Shown: positions 46,101 through 55,718 of the stretch, one piece after another
Numbering within the stretch: the stretch's first letter is position 1
Layout: every line of letters begins with the position of its first letter
Origin: Arbacia lixula
Lineage: Eukaryota; Echinodermata; Echinoidea; Arbacioida; Arbaciidae
NCBI GenBank assembly: GCA_963669155.1
Contig: OZ022593.1
Coordinates: 6,278,368 to 6,342,367 of the forward strand
Direction of reading: 5' to 3'
DNA length: 64,000 nt
Position numbers and translations under genes: made by a program
The notes under the pieces: model-generated
Database searches by the model: none
What the model saw: the letters and a program-made list of their open reading frames with translations, nothing else
What the model was told of the DNA's origin: nothing

Positions 46101-46285
46101 TGTCTATAAACCACACGGGCAAGTTCAAAGCTCTTGAACTTATTTTGAATGTCAATAGGGGCATGAGAATTGACAGTCAAGTTCAAAAGAGATTTATATA
46201 AAATAGCAATTCCCCCATGGTGGTCAGTAAATCTAGGTATACTGAACCGTACCCAGGGGGTGTGCATTCATTAATGACTACTGGA
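43162..46285 (-). mobile_element. CR1/L2-type LINE, copy 2, 5'-truncated, inside a minisatellite
   Basis: It is the reverse complement of copy 1 with about 1-2% differences by eye. The ATT-repeat tail is at 43162-43183, the 3' UTR runs to about 43492, and the coding region ends abruptly at the 5' side near 46285. Minisatellite units continue on both sides (CAGTATT | LINE | GGATCTATAGAC). The GGATC at the 5' junction belongs to both LINE and target. No target duplication longer than the overlap is visible. Confidence 0.93.
43493..46267 (-). CDS. LINE endonuclease-reverse transcriptase, 924 codons, uninterrupted
   Basis: The frame has no stop or frameshift. The endonuclease lacks its first 60 or so residues (the WNAHS and ITETWL motifs seen in copy 1) but keeps GDFN, TLDLV and SDHH in the first 200 residues. 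The reverse transcriptase follows, with FDTVDH near 560, GVPQGS near 610 and YADD near 640. The C-terminal region ends in RQLKSYLFPN. The ATG at 46267 is simply the first in frame after the truncation, not an authentic start. Autonomous activity is unlikely without the missing endonuclease residues and promoter, but the intact frame shows recent insertion. Confidence 0.92.
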   Translation of the reverse strand: MHTPWVRFSIPRFTDHHGGIAILYKSLLNLTVNSHAPIDIQNKFKSFELARVVYRHKTGNIHIFVIYRPPPSASNGLRLSDFLVEFETLVNEISLLPGHVIMAGDFNVYIDDPSRSDVKQFLSIIETGSMIQHVNGATHKFGHTLDLVMSRKLINPGCSVLEDNSNNTLIDRQIHDVTIHENFLSDHHCVHFCYSPVEIPAAERSRHTVGKFKDINPDSFSLMLSNNLKTLVDSGDVNALLQDYTTAVKECLDKHAPKKSCVKSVRIRNPWINADVLSACRSRRQAERRWKKHRTDDNRALYVAANKLVNDAIIHAKESFLDDRLTDADAKTIFSTLDSLLNRDKKLLPSKNCSPVSLVSRFRELFVEKIVRIRESLDSTNNQELDQCPQSDNTCSFSAFDVISEENLKIIITKMSNASCSLDVEPTWHLKKYVLYHISALTKVVNSSLQSGVFPVACHQALITPVLKKTTLDYQDLKNYRPVSNLSFVAKVIEKAAASQLVEYLTTNNLYDPMQSAYRMNFSTETALLKLQNDTLSYFDQRKAVFLVLLDLSAAFDTVDHKILVKRLESNFKVSNVALQWLHSYLTGWTSRVKISEQVSAPWTCEYGVPQGSVMGPILFNVYITPVSTIIPKHNLFYLIYADDIQLYDAFDPRSPSSMQEVLERISLFRIAEINTWMTSNFLKLNVSKTEFTILCRKNQFNENLSNVKLNVCDNEIALSSKVKNLGICIDSCFTFSSHVSNTVRTCNFHLKNLWRIRRFINEKTCHHAVRALVLSRLDYCNSLFSVLCVKDQKKLQSVQNRAARLVFSVGRNIHTSPLIRELHWLPFSQRVKFKLCLYIYKLINSTGPSYLVNTIAHYTPARNLRSLNDTTKLVIPRTNLSIAEKRFSIAGSRVWNTLPSSIRTTPTISSFKRQLKSYLFPNI

Positions 46286-46620
46286 TCTATAGACTACTAA
46301 CATGGCCACCAGTATTGACCAGATCGCTTTAGCTTGGATTCATTATTGGGTCTTTAGACTATACTAACATGGTCACCAGTATTGACCATGCCACCCCATA
46401 ATTATCGCTTTAGCTTAGATTCAGTATTTGGTCTATAGACTTCTAACATACCCACCAGTATTGGCCTAGATCGCTTTAGCTGGGATTTAGTATTGGGTCC
46501 ATAGACTACTAACATGGTCCCCAGCATTGACCAGATCGCTCCACCTGTAATTCAGTATTGGGTCTATAGATTACTAACATGGCCACCTGTATTGACCATG
46601 CGACTCAACATCACTGCAGG
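46281..46620 (+). repeat. 75-bp minisatellite, right part
   Basis: It continues the array of 42430-43161 with more diverged units (ACTAACATGGCCACC, CACCAGTATTGACC, GTCTATAGACT). Confidence 0.8.
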
Positions 46621-46624
46621 TGGA

Positions 46625-47185
46625 ATTCAAAGCAAGTTGATTTCTCCCAAACACTTGACGTCATGGGGGTAGGTTTTGAATATGTATTTTTACTTTTGTA
46701 TTTCCTTCTTTATCATTTGGCTATAACCGTAACTAACCGCAACCTTGTATGGTCATTTGTGCGAAATATTTATTTAAGTTTTCACTGTCGATCATTCAAG
46801 TAGAATAACTCGTTTCTTTTATCATCACGCTCTAATCTTATCCCCCCCCCCCCTCCCCCGCCCCCATAGTCAAATTCCTGTCATACATCTTTAATTGAAG
46901 GTATTGGCCTGTCTTTTTGCACACGACCGAGCATCACCATCACCTCATTATCATGATTATCAAAAGGGAAGTGAGTAATGAAGTCAGGAGGCAGAATTCC
47001 GAGATGGGTAGATGAATTTCGACAATGGCGGCGCTTCACCATGAACGCAGAATCCTAGAAAGGTGTCAGGTAAACATATGACACTTTTGATCAAAAGTTA
47101 CAACTCTAATTAAGCTGAAATTGAAAAAAAAACGTACCGTCAAAGGATGCGAATAGTTTGGGGGCGTGTTTCGCGACATTTCATA
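46625..47185. other. Noncoding stretch
   Basis: A C-run occurs at about 46843-46860. Nothing else was recognised. Confidence 0.4.
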
Positions 47186-47189
47186 AGCC

Positions 47190-47400
47190 GTTTTTATAAT
47201 ATATCCACGATTTTCTCTGTAACTGCTTAGTAATACAAAATGATATCTAGTGGTTTGGTTTTAATTGGTGGAATGTACTCTGAATGCGTCAGTTGTTGCT
47301 ACTCGGAAGTAACCGTAAGGGTTACCATAAAGTAACGTATTTTTTTTCAAAGACGAGCATTAAGTTTGCATTCATAAACAAAACGGTCTATTGCTTTGTA
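47190..47400. repeat. M1 repeat copy
   Basis: TCTGTAACTGCTTAGTAA, GGTGGAATGTACTCTGAATGCGTCAGTTGTTGCTACTCGG and GGGTTACCATAAAGTAACGTA match M1 in order. Confidence 0.55.
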
Positions 47401-47837
47401 ATTTTCATTCCGACATTTCATTACATTGTAACAAATCAAGACAGAATAAATATCAAATAATGAATTTCACAAGAATGGCAATTGTACATCACACATCACA
47501 TATGTCAAACACATTAGGTTTTTTTTCTTCCAGAAGCATCGTGTATCACGGATGACAGTCTGTAATGACAGTTGCTAGTGAATTGGCAGATATGGTGCAC
47601 AATGGGCATCATTGTGTTCTGAATTAATCATTAAATACACACACATTTTAAAGTCCAATTCATTCCAATGATTATCAAAAGAAAGGAATTGATACAAAAA
47701 CATTGACATCAGTTGATCTTTTTATCATAATGTGTAAATTCTAGGTTGATTAGAGTCGTAACCCCTTTAAAATTATTTTCTAAAATGTCAAAAGATGTTT
47801 TTAACGCCGTACCTAGTTTATTTGAAGCCGTAACATA

Positions 47838-50800
47838 GCCTTGACAATATTCCATTTGAGCGCTGATTATTTCGTAAGAAAGGAGCTGCGTGATATCATG
47901 GTACCTTGCTTGTTCCCCGCTGCGCTGGGGTGCGGCTACCCCGGAACATCACCGCAGAGTTGGCAAGGTTAACCTTCTCAGCACTGATCTCTGATAGACT
48001 CATGTCAAACAGTGGCCGATCTATAGGGAGATGGGGGGGGGGGGGGGGGGTTACCCTCCCCCTTTCCTTGGGATGCCCCCCTTCCACAAAAAAGCAACCC
48101 GCCCCCCATCACAACCCCCCACCCCCCCCCCCCCCCCCCCCCGTTGGCGTTGGTCCAGGCGGAGATCAAAGACCTAAAGACAATCTTACGCATGTAGCTG
48201 GTCTCTGACCTTGGCATCCCCCCCCCCCCCCCACCTTCACCTTACAAAACAGTTAGATCTACTACTGTCAATAGCAAATTGTTTACTTCTGATGGGAGTG
48301 AGTGGGATAACTTCGGAATCTATAGGAGAACCAACAGAACGAATTCGATTAAAATAGGAGGGTCTAAAGTTCAATGCTGGTTCAAAAGAAGCTCTTAAAG
48401 TGAGCAGAAAACAGATTAAGGTGTTTGATGATGAAGAAAAAACTAATTATAATGGGAAACATGTTTGAGCGATATAAAGATGTTGGATACAAATATCGCC
48501 ATGTGGTAATGGAGGCATATCTCTTTGTATTCTGTATATTCCTACATTTCAAACTTTTTTGGTTATTTCTTTTTCTTCGTTACGATTTGTCCATTTTCTA
48601 ATGGGTCATTTATTCTGTTTCTTTTTTTTCCTTTTTTTTTTTTTAGAAATTCCTCTTGTTATTCAGAGCATCTATTTTTCAATCACGGAGTTGCCCTTTA
48701 ACGATTTGGTATGCAAGAATACCAAAGGGGAAAGGTCGTAGACTTATAGGGCGGAAAGATATGGTATTAATGGAAAACGCGAAATACTGAAAACAAAGGC
48801 CACGCTTCAGTTCTTATTAATGCTATTTCGACCGTTTCTTGCTTTTATACAAGTTTCTCATTGCGGATAAATCGCTAGTGATAATCGTTCGTCTCGCAAT
48901 GCATGGTCAACAAGGGATCTAAAAATATCACGACTTTTCATGCACCACTGCAACACTTCGTCAGGTGTGATACAAAATTGTAGTGAGTAGGCCCCCTGCC
49001 ATTTCTCTAAACTCTGAATACGTCAGTTGTTGCCACTCGGAAGAACCTTGGACAAACCTTGACAATATTCCATTTGAGCGCTGATTATTTCGTAAGAAAG
49101 GAGCTGCGTGATATCATGGTACCTTGCTTGTTCCCAGCTGCGCTGGGGTGCGGCTACCCCGGGACATCACCGCAGAGTTGGCAAGGTTAACCTTCTCAGC
49201 ACTGATCTCTGATAGACTCATGTCAATATATGGGGAGATGGGGGGGGGGGGGGGGTTACCCTCCCCCTTTCCTTGGGATCCCTCTCCGTTGGTCCAGGCG
49301 GAGATCAAAGACCGAAAGACAATCTCACGCATATAGCTAGTGTCTAACCTTGGCATCTCTTACCACCACCCCCACCCCCACCGCAACATTCCCTGACAAA
49401 ACAGTTAGATCTACTACTGTCAAAAGCAAATGGTTTATTGCTGATGGGAGTGAGTGGGATAATTTCGGTATCTACCGTGTGTCTAAAAAAAACTATACAC
49501 TTTTGAAATGGCGGCCAAATGAAAAATATACGATTCTTGGGGGTGGGGGTGGGGTGGGGGAGATTATATGTATGGGTAGCTTATGGATTAACTTTCAAAT
49601 GACACGAAAACCTCTGAGAATTATTCATGCACTACTCACTTTTGTAAATGGTATAAAAATTAAGCTGCGCAGGAATTAACCTTCCAAGTTTGCCAGAGGT
49701 GAGTCCGTTGGAGCTTAAAAATTGAATTGAATATTCAATTATGGGTAAACGAAAAAAAAAAGAATGTCAAAGATGCCGGCAATTTGTTCTTTAGGTCAAT
49801 TGGGATTATGTAAATTCATTATTCAAATACATTTTGTTGAAAAAGAAAAAGAATATCTCAGCTACTGGCCTATTCTTCAGTTTATCCATTGACCTAAATA
49901 ATAACTTGCCGGCATCTTTGACACTCTTTTTTTTTGACAACCCATAAATGAATATTCAATTCAATTTTTAAGCTCCAACAAACTCACCTCTCACAAAATT
50001 GAAAGATTAATTCCTGCCAGGCTTAATTGTCATATCCTTTACAAAAGTGAGCAGTGCTCATTCAAGCAAAAATTATTTTAGACGTTTTGATGTCAGATAA
50101 AAGTTGAGACCATAAGCTATCCATACATGTAAATCATTCTCCCCAGAATAAAATATTTTTTTATTCGGCAGCCATTTCAAAAGTGTATATTTTTTAGACA
50201 CACGGTATAGGAGAACCAACAGAAAAATAGCATTAGAATAGGAGGGTCTAAAGTTCAATGCCGGTTCAAAAGAAGCTCTTAAAGTAAACAGAAAACAGAT
50301 TAAGGTGTTTGATGATGAAGGGAAAACTAATTATAAGGGGAAAAATGTTTGAGCGATACAGAGATGTTAGATACAAATATCGCCATTTGGTAATGGAGGC
50401 ATATCTCTTTGTATTCTGTATATTCCTACATTTCAACCTTTTTTGTTCATTTTTTTTTCTTCTTTATGCTTTGTCCAGTTTTTTGCTAAGTCATTTATTC
50501 TGTTTCTTAGAAATTCCTGTTGTTATTCAAAGCATTTTTCAATCACGGAGTTGCCCTTTTAACGATTTGGTATTCAAGAATACCAAAGGGGAAGGTCACT
50601 GAAATATAGAAAACAGATTGAGGTGTTTGATGATGATGGGAAAACTAGAATAGGGGGGGGGGGTGTTTTAGTGATCCGAAGATGTTAGATACAAAGACTG
50701 CTATTTAGTAATAGAGGCACATCTCTTTGCATTCTGTATATTTTTAGTATCCCGCATTTCAACTTTTTTTGTTCATGATATTTTTTCTTCTTTACGTTTT

Positions 50801-51270
50801 GTCCATTTTTCTGCTAGATTATTTATCCTGTTTCTTGGAAATTCCTGTAGTTATTCAGAGTATTTCTTTTTCAATCACGGAGTTGCCCTTTAAAGATGTG
50901 GTATATGCAAGAATACCAAAGGGGAAGGTCATAGAAATATAAGGCGGAGAGATATGGTATTAATGGAAAACGTGAAATAGAGAAAAGCCTTGCTTTAGTT
51001 CTTATTGATGCAATTTCGACCGTTTCTTGCTTTTATACAAGTTATACTGTTTACTGATATTATACTTAATGCCAAATATGTAACTCATTGCGGATAAATC
51101 GCTAGTGATAACCATTTGTCTCGCAATGCATGGTCAACAAGGAATCTAAAAAGATCACGACGTTTCGCGCGCAACACTTCGTCAGGTGTGATACAAAAAT
51201 TGTAGTGAGTATAGGGGTTTAAATACCCTTTGGTCAGTGCAAGGCACTAACCGAAAACCCGCTTCTAAAC
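47838..51270 (+). repeat. Tandem duplication block, three partial units
   Basis: Unit A (47838-49020) and unit B (49058-50605) share GACAATATTCCATTTGAGCGC through TGATCTCTGATAGACTCATGTCA. They also share AGTTAGATCTACTACTGTCAA, GGAGTGAGTGGGATAA, AGGAGGGTCTAAAGTTCAATGC and the AATCACGGAGTTGCCCTTT block. Unit C (50606-51270) repeats the last part and the GCGGATAAATCGCTAGTGATAA, CTCGCAATGCATGGTCAACAAGG and CACTTCGTCAGGTGTGATACAAA segment of unit A. Variable G and C runs (48030-48050, 48125-48142, 48220-48231, 49240-49255) lie inside. No gene was recognised. Confidence 0.75.
49475..50205. mobile_element. TA-flanked foldback element, 731 bp
   Basis: CCGTGTGTCTAAAAAAAAC at the left pairs with TTTTTTAGACACACGG at the right. 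The arms of about 330 bp run on through CACTTTTGAAATGGC, GTGAGTTTGTTGGAGCTTAAAAATTGAATTGAATATTC and TGTCAAAGATGCCGGCAA. TA lies on both sides. The paralogous unit A reads straight through (GAATCTATAGGAG at about 48316) without the element. Length, TA target and lack of a gene suggest a mariner-like non-autonomous element. Confidence 0.85.
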
Positions 51271-51350
51271 GGTCAACATGGTCAAAGGGCTTCGTCCGTT
51301 TGTTGACCATACATTGCGAGACAAACGATCATCACTAGCGATATTATACT
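51095..51350. repeat. Inverted repeat around ATCGCTAGTGATRATC
   Basis: ATCGCTAGTGATAACCATTTGTCTCGCAATGCATGGTCAACAA is opposed by TTGTTGACCATACATTGCGAGACAAACGATCATCACTAGCGAT about 160 bp away. The interior has ACGACGTTTCGCGC and CACTTCGTCAGGTGTGA. The left arm is also present singly at 48868-48925. Confidence 0.7.
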
Positions 51351-51410
51351 TGTTTGTATGCAACGTTGATCCTCGTTGGTGAAGGGCCTTTGCAATTTCT
51401 CTTAAAGAGA

Positions 51411-51585
51411 GTGAGGTGCATGGACACAACCCAGTCTGTTAACAACTATGTCTGGTAACACAGACTACGCCCTAATGACGTCATACCTCCTCTGAGCAAG
51501 GATGTGATTGAGCATAGTCTGTGTTACCAGACATAGTTGTTAACAGACCGGGTTGTGTCCATGCACCTCACAGCCTAGTACCTAG
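51411..51585. mobile_element. Cruciform MITE (GTGAGGTGCATGGACACA family), second copy
   Basis: It is nearly identical to 9764-9959 in both arms. The left end lacks about 13 terminal bases compared with the right end (ACAGCCTAGTACCTAG). Confidence 0.8.
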
Positions 51586-51699
51586 ACTATAAAAGAGGTA
51601 TATTTTATGGAGGAAAATAGAATTAAATGTATGGATTGGCCTGCATTAACCTTCGGCTGCCACCCCATCGTGAAGCAAAACATCAAGCATGTCAAGCGG

Positions 51700-52010
51700 A
51701 AATAACAACAAACAATAAATATAATCAGCTTTTATATAGCTCTTTTCTAGTACGAACGAAGTACTACCCAGAGCGCTTGATTATGAAACTGTCTTTAGTC
51801 AAGCAGCTAAGTATGTAACGCTCAAAAGCCAGTTGATCGAATTATACAATTTCTGCCAGGTACTGATTTACTACACCTGGGTAGATCGGGACAAACATGA
51901 GAAAAACACCTTGTCGAAGGGTGTACCCACCGGGCTGGGCTTGAACCCAGGATCTCTCTGCGAGAGTTAAGTGCTCTCACCACTATACCACACTGCCCCT
52001 TACTCAAGAG
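51700..52010 (-). mobile_element. tRNA-derived SINE
   Basis: On the minus strand the head reads GGGGCAGTGTGGTATAGTGG, an A-box-like segment, then a tRNA-like anticodon arm and GGGTTCAAGCCC, which fits the B box. A non-tRNA body and a tail with AGAAAAGAGCTATATAAAAG and an AT-rich end follow to about 51700. It is too diverged in the stems to be a working tRNA gene. The direction and pol III boxes support a SINE. Confidence 0.65.
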
Positions 52011-52039
52011 ATCTAACAAGCAGGAAAAGGACAATAAAG

Positions 52040-52740
52040 TATTAACAACAAATGTTTGTTTAAAAGTTCAGAAACAAGCATCGTTACTTTGTGTCGATAA
52101 CATGACAAATGTGCGAGGCTTCTGTTCACATCTTTTATCATAAAATGCATGAATTCAAACCAACAATTTCATACAGTAATTTTACAGACATATACCATTT
52201 CTTTTTTGCACAAGAAAATAATCTCTCCGTTATCGTTTTAACGATCAAAATCGGTAAAATACATTTTAAGATATATGAATACATGCTAGGGAGGGACTTA
52301 CTTTTTTGGTTGAGTGTATTATATACTCTTTTCTCTCCCCTGTCTATCTCTCATTTTCGTTTAATTTGTATTTCTTTCGATGTCCGTCATTTTTCTCTGT
52401 CTCCTTTTACATTACTGTACAAAGCAAAATTCATACATGTTACGGGTGAGTTCTGAAAATGCCCCGTTTCAGTGATGCCAGACGTCTGCTTATTGCCAAG
52501 GATCTTAAAATAGACATTATTGATTTTGAACATGGATTTATTTCATACTATTAAAAATGGGACATTGTGATGATTCCGGTAATGGCAATTCCCCTCTTGT
52601 CGATTAATCATATTAGAGAATGGTAAAAACAATCCTCCGAAATTCTCCGAACATATTCAAACCTTTTCGAGCCCTGCTAATTTTTGTGACGTCACACTAG
52701 TTGCTGCTTTTGTTAGTAACATGTGGCATAGGATACGGTT
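52040..52740. other. Noncoding stretch
   Basis: The 115-codon frame at 52109-52456 has no family likeness. No element was recognised. Confidence 0.4.
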
Positions 52741-52744
52741 TTAT

Positions 52745-53530
52745 CCATTGTATCAACACCAACTCTTACCACTATTCCTACAACGAGCACCATCATTTTT
52801 ACCACTCAAATTACCATCCAACTACCAACCTCCGACCACAACTACCACTCCCACCACACCTACAACTCCCAACCATTCCTACCAAACTTTCAACTCTCAC
52901 CACATCTACCACACCTACCGCTCCTACCAGCTGTCTATAATTTACCCCACCACTGTACCACACCTAAAACTCCCACCACCCCTACCACAGCTACCATATG
53001 CCTACCACAACTACCACACCTAATACACCATACCACCTGCCTACCACTAATTCTGCTGCTCAACCACACCCACCACTCTTAGAGTATCGAAGTGTGACGT
53101 CATTTAAGCATTATTGTCAAGACAATTGGTTCTAAACTATACGGGTAGAGCAAGCAGCGGTGATCACAGCGGGGGCTCTAATTGGAAGTGCCCGACACTA
53201 CCCCGCTAGGCAATATCGCACCGGTAAACCTCTCACTGAAGTATTATTGTTCAGAGCCATTTGTCTTGACAACATGCCTATATGACGACACCACTTCGGT
53301 ACTCTATACCATTACACACCATTCTACCACACTTACAAACCCCAACCATACCTACCACACCTACCACTCATACCACCTGCCTGCCACTAATTCTACCACT
53401 GTACCACACCTATACAACCCCCAAGCACACCTACAACTCCCAACCATCTGCCTACCACACCTTCCACACCAACCACACCTACAACTCATACCACCTGCCT
53501 AACAATAACTCTACCACGAACTGGCTCATA
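52745..53530 (+). repeat. ACC-rich degenerate tandem repeat, two blocks
   Basis: Blocks at 52745-53080 and 53307-53530 consist of CTACCACACC-like units. Frames rich in Thr, Pro and Tyr across them (up to 106 codons) are low-complexity artefacts. A 227-bp inverted-repeat element separates the blocks. Confidence 0.8.
53080..53306. mobile_element. Inverted-repeat MITE (AGAGTACCGAAGTG family), copy 1
   Basis: AGAGTATCGAAGTGTGACGTCAT and GTCAAGACAATTGGTTCTAAAC at the left are opposed by TCAGAGCCATTTGTCTTGACAAC and ATGACGACACCACTTCGGTACTCT at the right. It was inserted into the ACC-rich array. The second copy is at 60156-60380. Confidence 0.72.
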
Positions 53531-54084
53531 GGCAGACTTCGGGGTTACCATTAGTATCGTGTTGTTCGAAAGACTTCTTTAAATGTGCCTACGTCACATA
53601 AAGTATTGTCTATTGAAAACGGCTGCTTTCCAAACTACTAAAGAGGAAGAGCGTGTGGTTGGTGACTCGGTTGGATTTCCCAGAGAGACGCGAACACTGG
53701 AGCGAGTACAATGTAAAAAATCATGAATACAAGTTCACAAAACACTAAATAAACCTCAGATCCTCAGACATTCGCCCCAAAACCACGCTGACACGCATGA
53801 AAGTAAGACAATACTGGACACAAGAATGGCACTTGCAATACAAGTCTTAATATCGTAACGTCACCGTAATGGAATGCGAGGGGAGAGATAGAGAGAGGAA
53901 GGAAAGAGAGAGAGGGGCGGGGGAGACGGCTGTACGGTCTACTGATAATATATTATATTATATTTTGGCTCTTTAGTCCTAAATACGACCAACAACTAAA
54001 TGCGCGATCACATATCACCAAAGACCGTGGGAACACCGACAGCAAACCCTGAACATCGTCACTCACCGGCCACAAACCTTTTTT

Positions 54085-54180
54085 TTTTCTTCAAATTATT
54101 CAGCACTTTTATTTTTAAAAAATACAATATACAGTACATATAGACACTTTAAAACACATTTAACGACGAATATCTTTTTG
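54085..54180. repeat. AT-rich interspersed fragment shared with 9080-9205
   Basis: TTATTCAGCACTTTTATTTTTAAAAAATACAATATACAGTACATATA matches 9080-9205 closely. The family is not identified. Confidence 0.5.
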
Positions 54181-54243
54181 AAAATTTACAAAACAAGTTA
54201 AAGTAAATAACGGAAAGCCATGTATGTTTGTGTGTTTGCGGTG

Positions 54244-54278
<35 letters not shown>

Positions 54279-54297
54279 GTGATCTAAAAAAATTCGT

Positions 54298-54503
54298 TCT
54301 CCAATCTTTACTCCTTATTTATCATTGTAAATATGCCATTCGTTATATATTTTTGTGTTTATACTGTACCTTGTAAGGGGCCCCTATCACAAGCTCTGCT
54401 TTCTCCGGGTTCCCAAACCCATCATGTTCTTTCTTTGTCAATTAATTGTTAAAATGTTGTTTTCTTGATTGGTTTGAATTAAACTTGAACTTGAACTTGA
54501 ATA
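54298..54503 (+). repeat. Probable LINE 3' end with an (ACTTGA)n tail
   Basis: After a (GT)n tract, the segment with GTAAGGGGCCCCTATCACAAG and CCGGGTTCCC ends in TTAAACTTGAACTTGAACTTGAATA. Short tandem tails of this kind mark non-LTR 3' ends. No coding region remains. Confidence 0.45.
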
Positions 54504-54521
54504 AACACAATTCAAACATGA

Positions 54522-54645
54522 CCTAATGACGTCATAGCTCCTCTTATTCTCAGGAGCAAGGATGGGATTGGGCATAGTCTGTGTTACCAGACATAGTTGT
54601 TAACAGACTGGATTGTGTCCATGCACCTCACAGCCTAGTACCTAG
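54522..54645. mobile_element. Cruciform MITE, right half only
   Basis: It matches the centre and right arm of 51411-51585 (CCTAATGACGTCATA...GCCTAGTACCTAG). The left arm is missing. Confidence 0.75.
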
Positions 54646-54649
54646 TGTA

Positions 54650-55710
54650 CCACAAACCCTGACATCCGCGGGGATCGCCCAATTTTTCTTTCTCGTGGCG
54701 CTGTGCGAAATTGAACAGGCCCCGCGCCATTTTAATCCTGGCAAAAACTCCCCTCCCTGCCCGGATTATAACATAATGTACGCTTTTGGAATGATTTATA
54801 AAATAACTTTTCTGTACCGTTTCGATTTAACGATGTAGGAGAAACTTGAAACTTAAATGGCCAAACACTATCACGTTTTATGTGCATTAGTAGATTCCAG
54901 TTTACAACAGATAACTGGTATACTCTGTTCACTCGAGATTCCACCTGTATTAATGCACCGTATTGTATAACCAGTTTTAAGACTTTATTTATTTGGGGCT
55001 TTTATCTTTTATGATTTAAGTCAGATCTCGATGTGAATCACGGACAGGCAGGCTGTTCATACAATGAAGCGGTTCCAGTAGATATGCAAGATGTAGTAGG
55101 TAGGTTCCATATAACCATTCATAATTGGACTTTCACACAAATCAATAATATATCTAAATTACGTATAGTAGGCTGTACACTCGAGGTTGTCCTAATATTG
55201 GTCGATGTAATCAAATCTACGGGATGTTGCCTTGAATGAAATAATTGGTGATGTTCATCGAGTTTGGCAAAATTCTCACAAATTGGTTCCCTACTGTTTG
55301 TTGGCTGATGCGGCGGTCACCTTGTGTTCAGCTCACGTCGTGATTTGCCCGATTGAGATAGCGCGCGGCCTGCTCGATTCCTCACAGGGATTTGGACAGT
55401 GCGCCCTCTATCCTTTATTATTATAATTATGTGGCTTGCCACTACTGTTGGGATATGGTAGGTACACTGTACAGTGGGAACGGGACAAATCTGGGGAGAA
55501 TTTGGACATAATTATGTATAAGTTCGATGTGCGCAGAAGATTGCGGAACCGTTTCGTGTGCAGTTGTGTGATATTGTATACTTTTTACTTTTTTGTGAAT
55601 GTTTTGAAAATATTTGTTTCGTTGAAGAGATCAAAGAGTAATTAAATACTTAACTGGCGCACATTAGTTGTTCTTTATTTTGTGGCAATTATCTTCGTTT
55701 CGGGCAATGG
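54650..55710. other. Noncoding stretch
   Basis: Short frames at 54581-54838, 55033-55239 and 55232-55426 show no domains. No element was delimited. Confidence 0.4.
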
Positions 55711-55718
55711 TCTATTAA

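Noticed and set aside
51930-52000. Functional tRNA gene
   Set aside because: The A and B boxes are present but acceptor and anticodon stems do not pair, and a SINE body follows.
52701-53554. Thr/Pro-rich frames resembling mucin
   Set aside because: The region is a degenerate ACC-type tandem repeat without signal peptide, Cys domains or a stable frame, and a MITE interrupts it.
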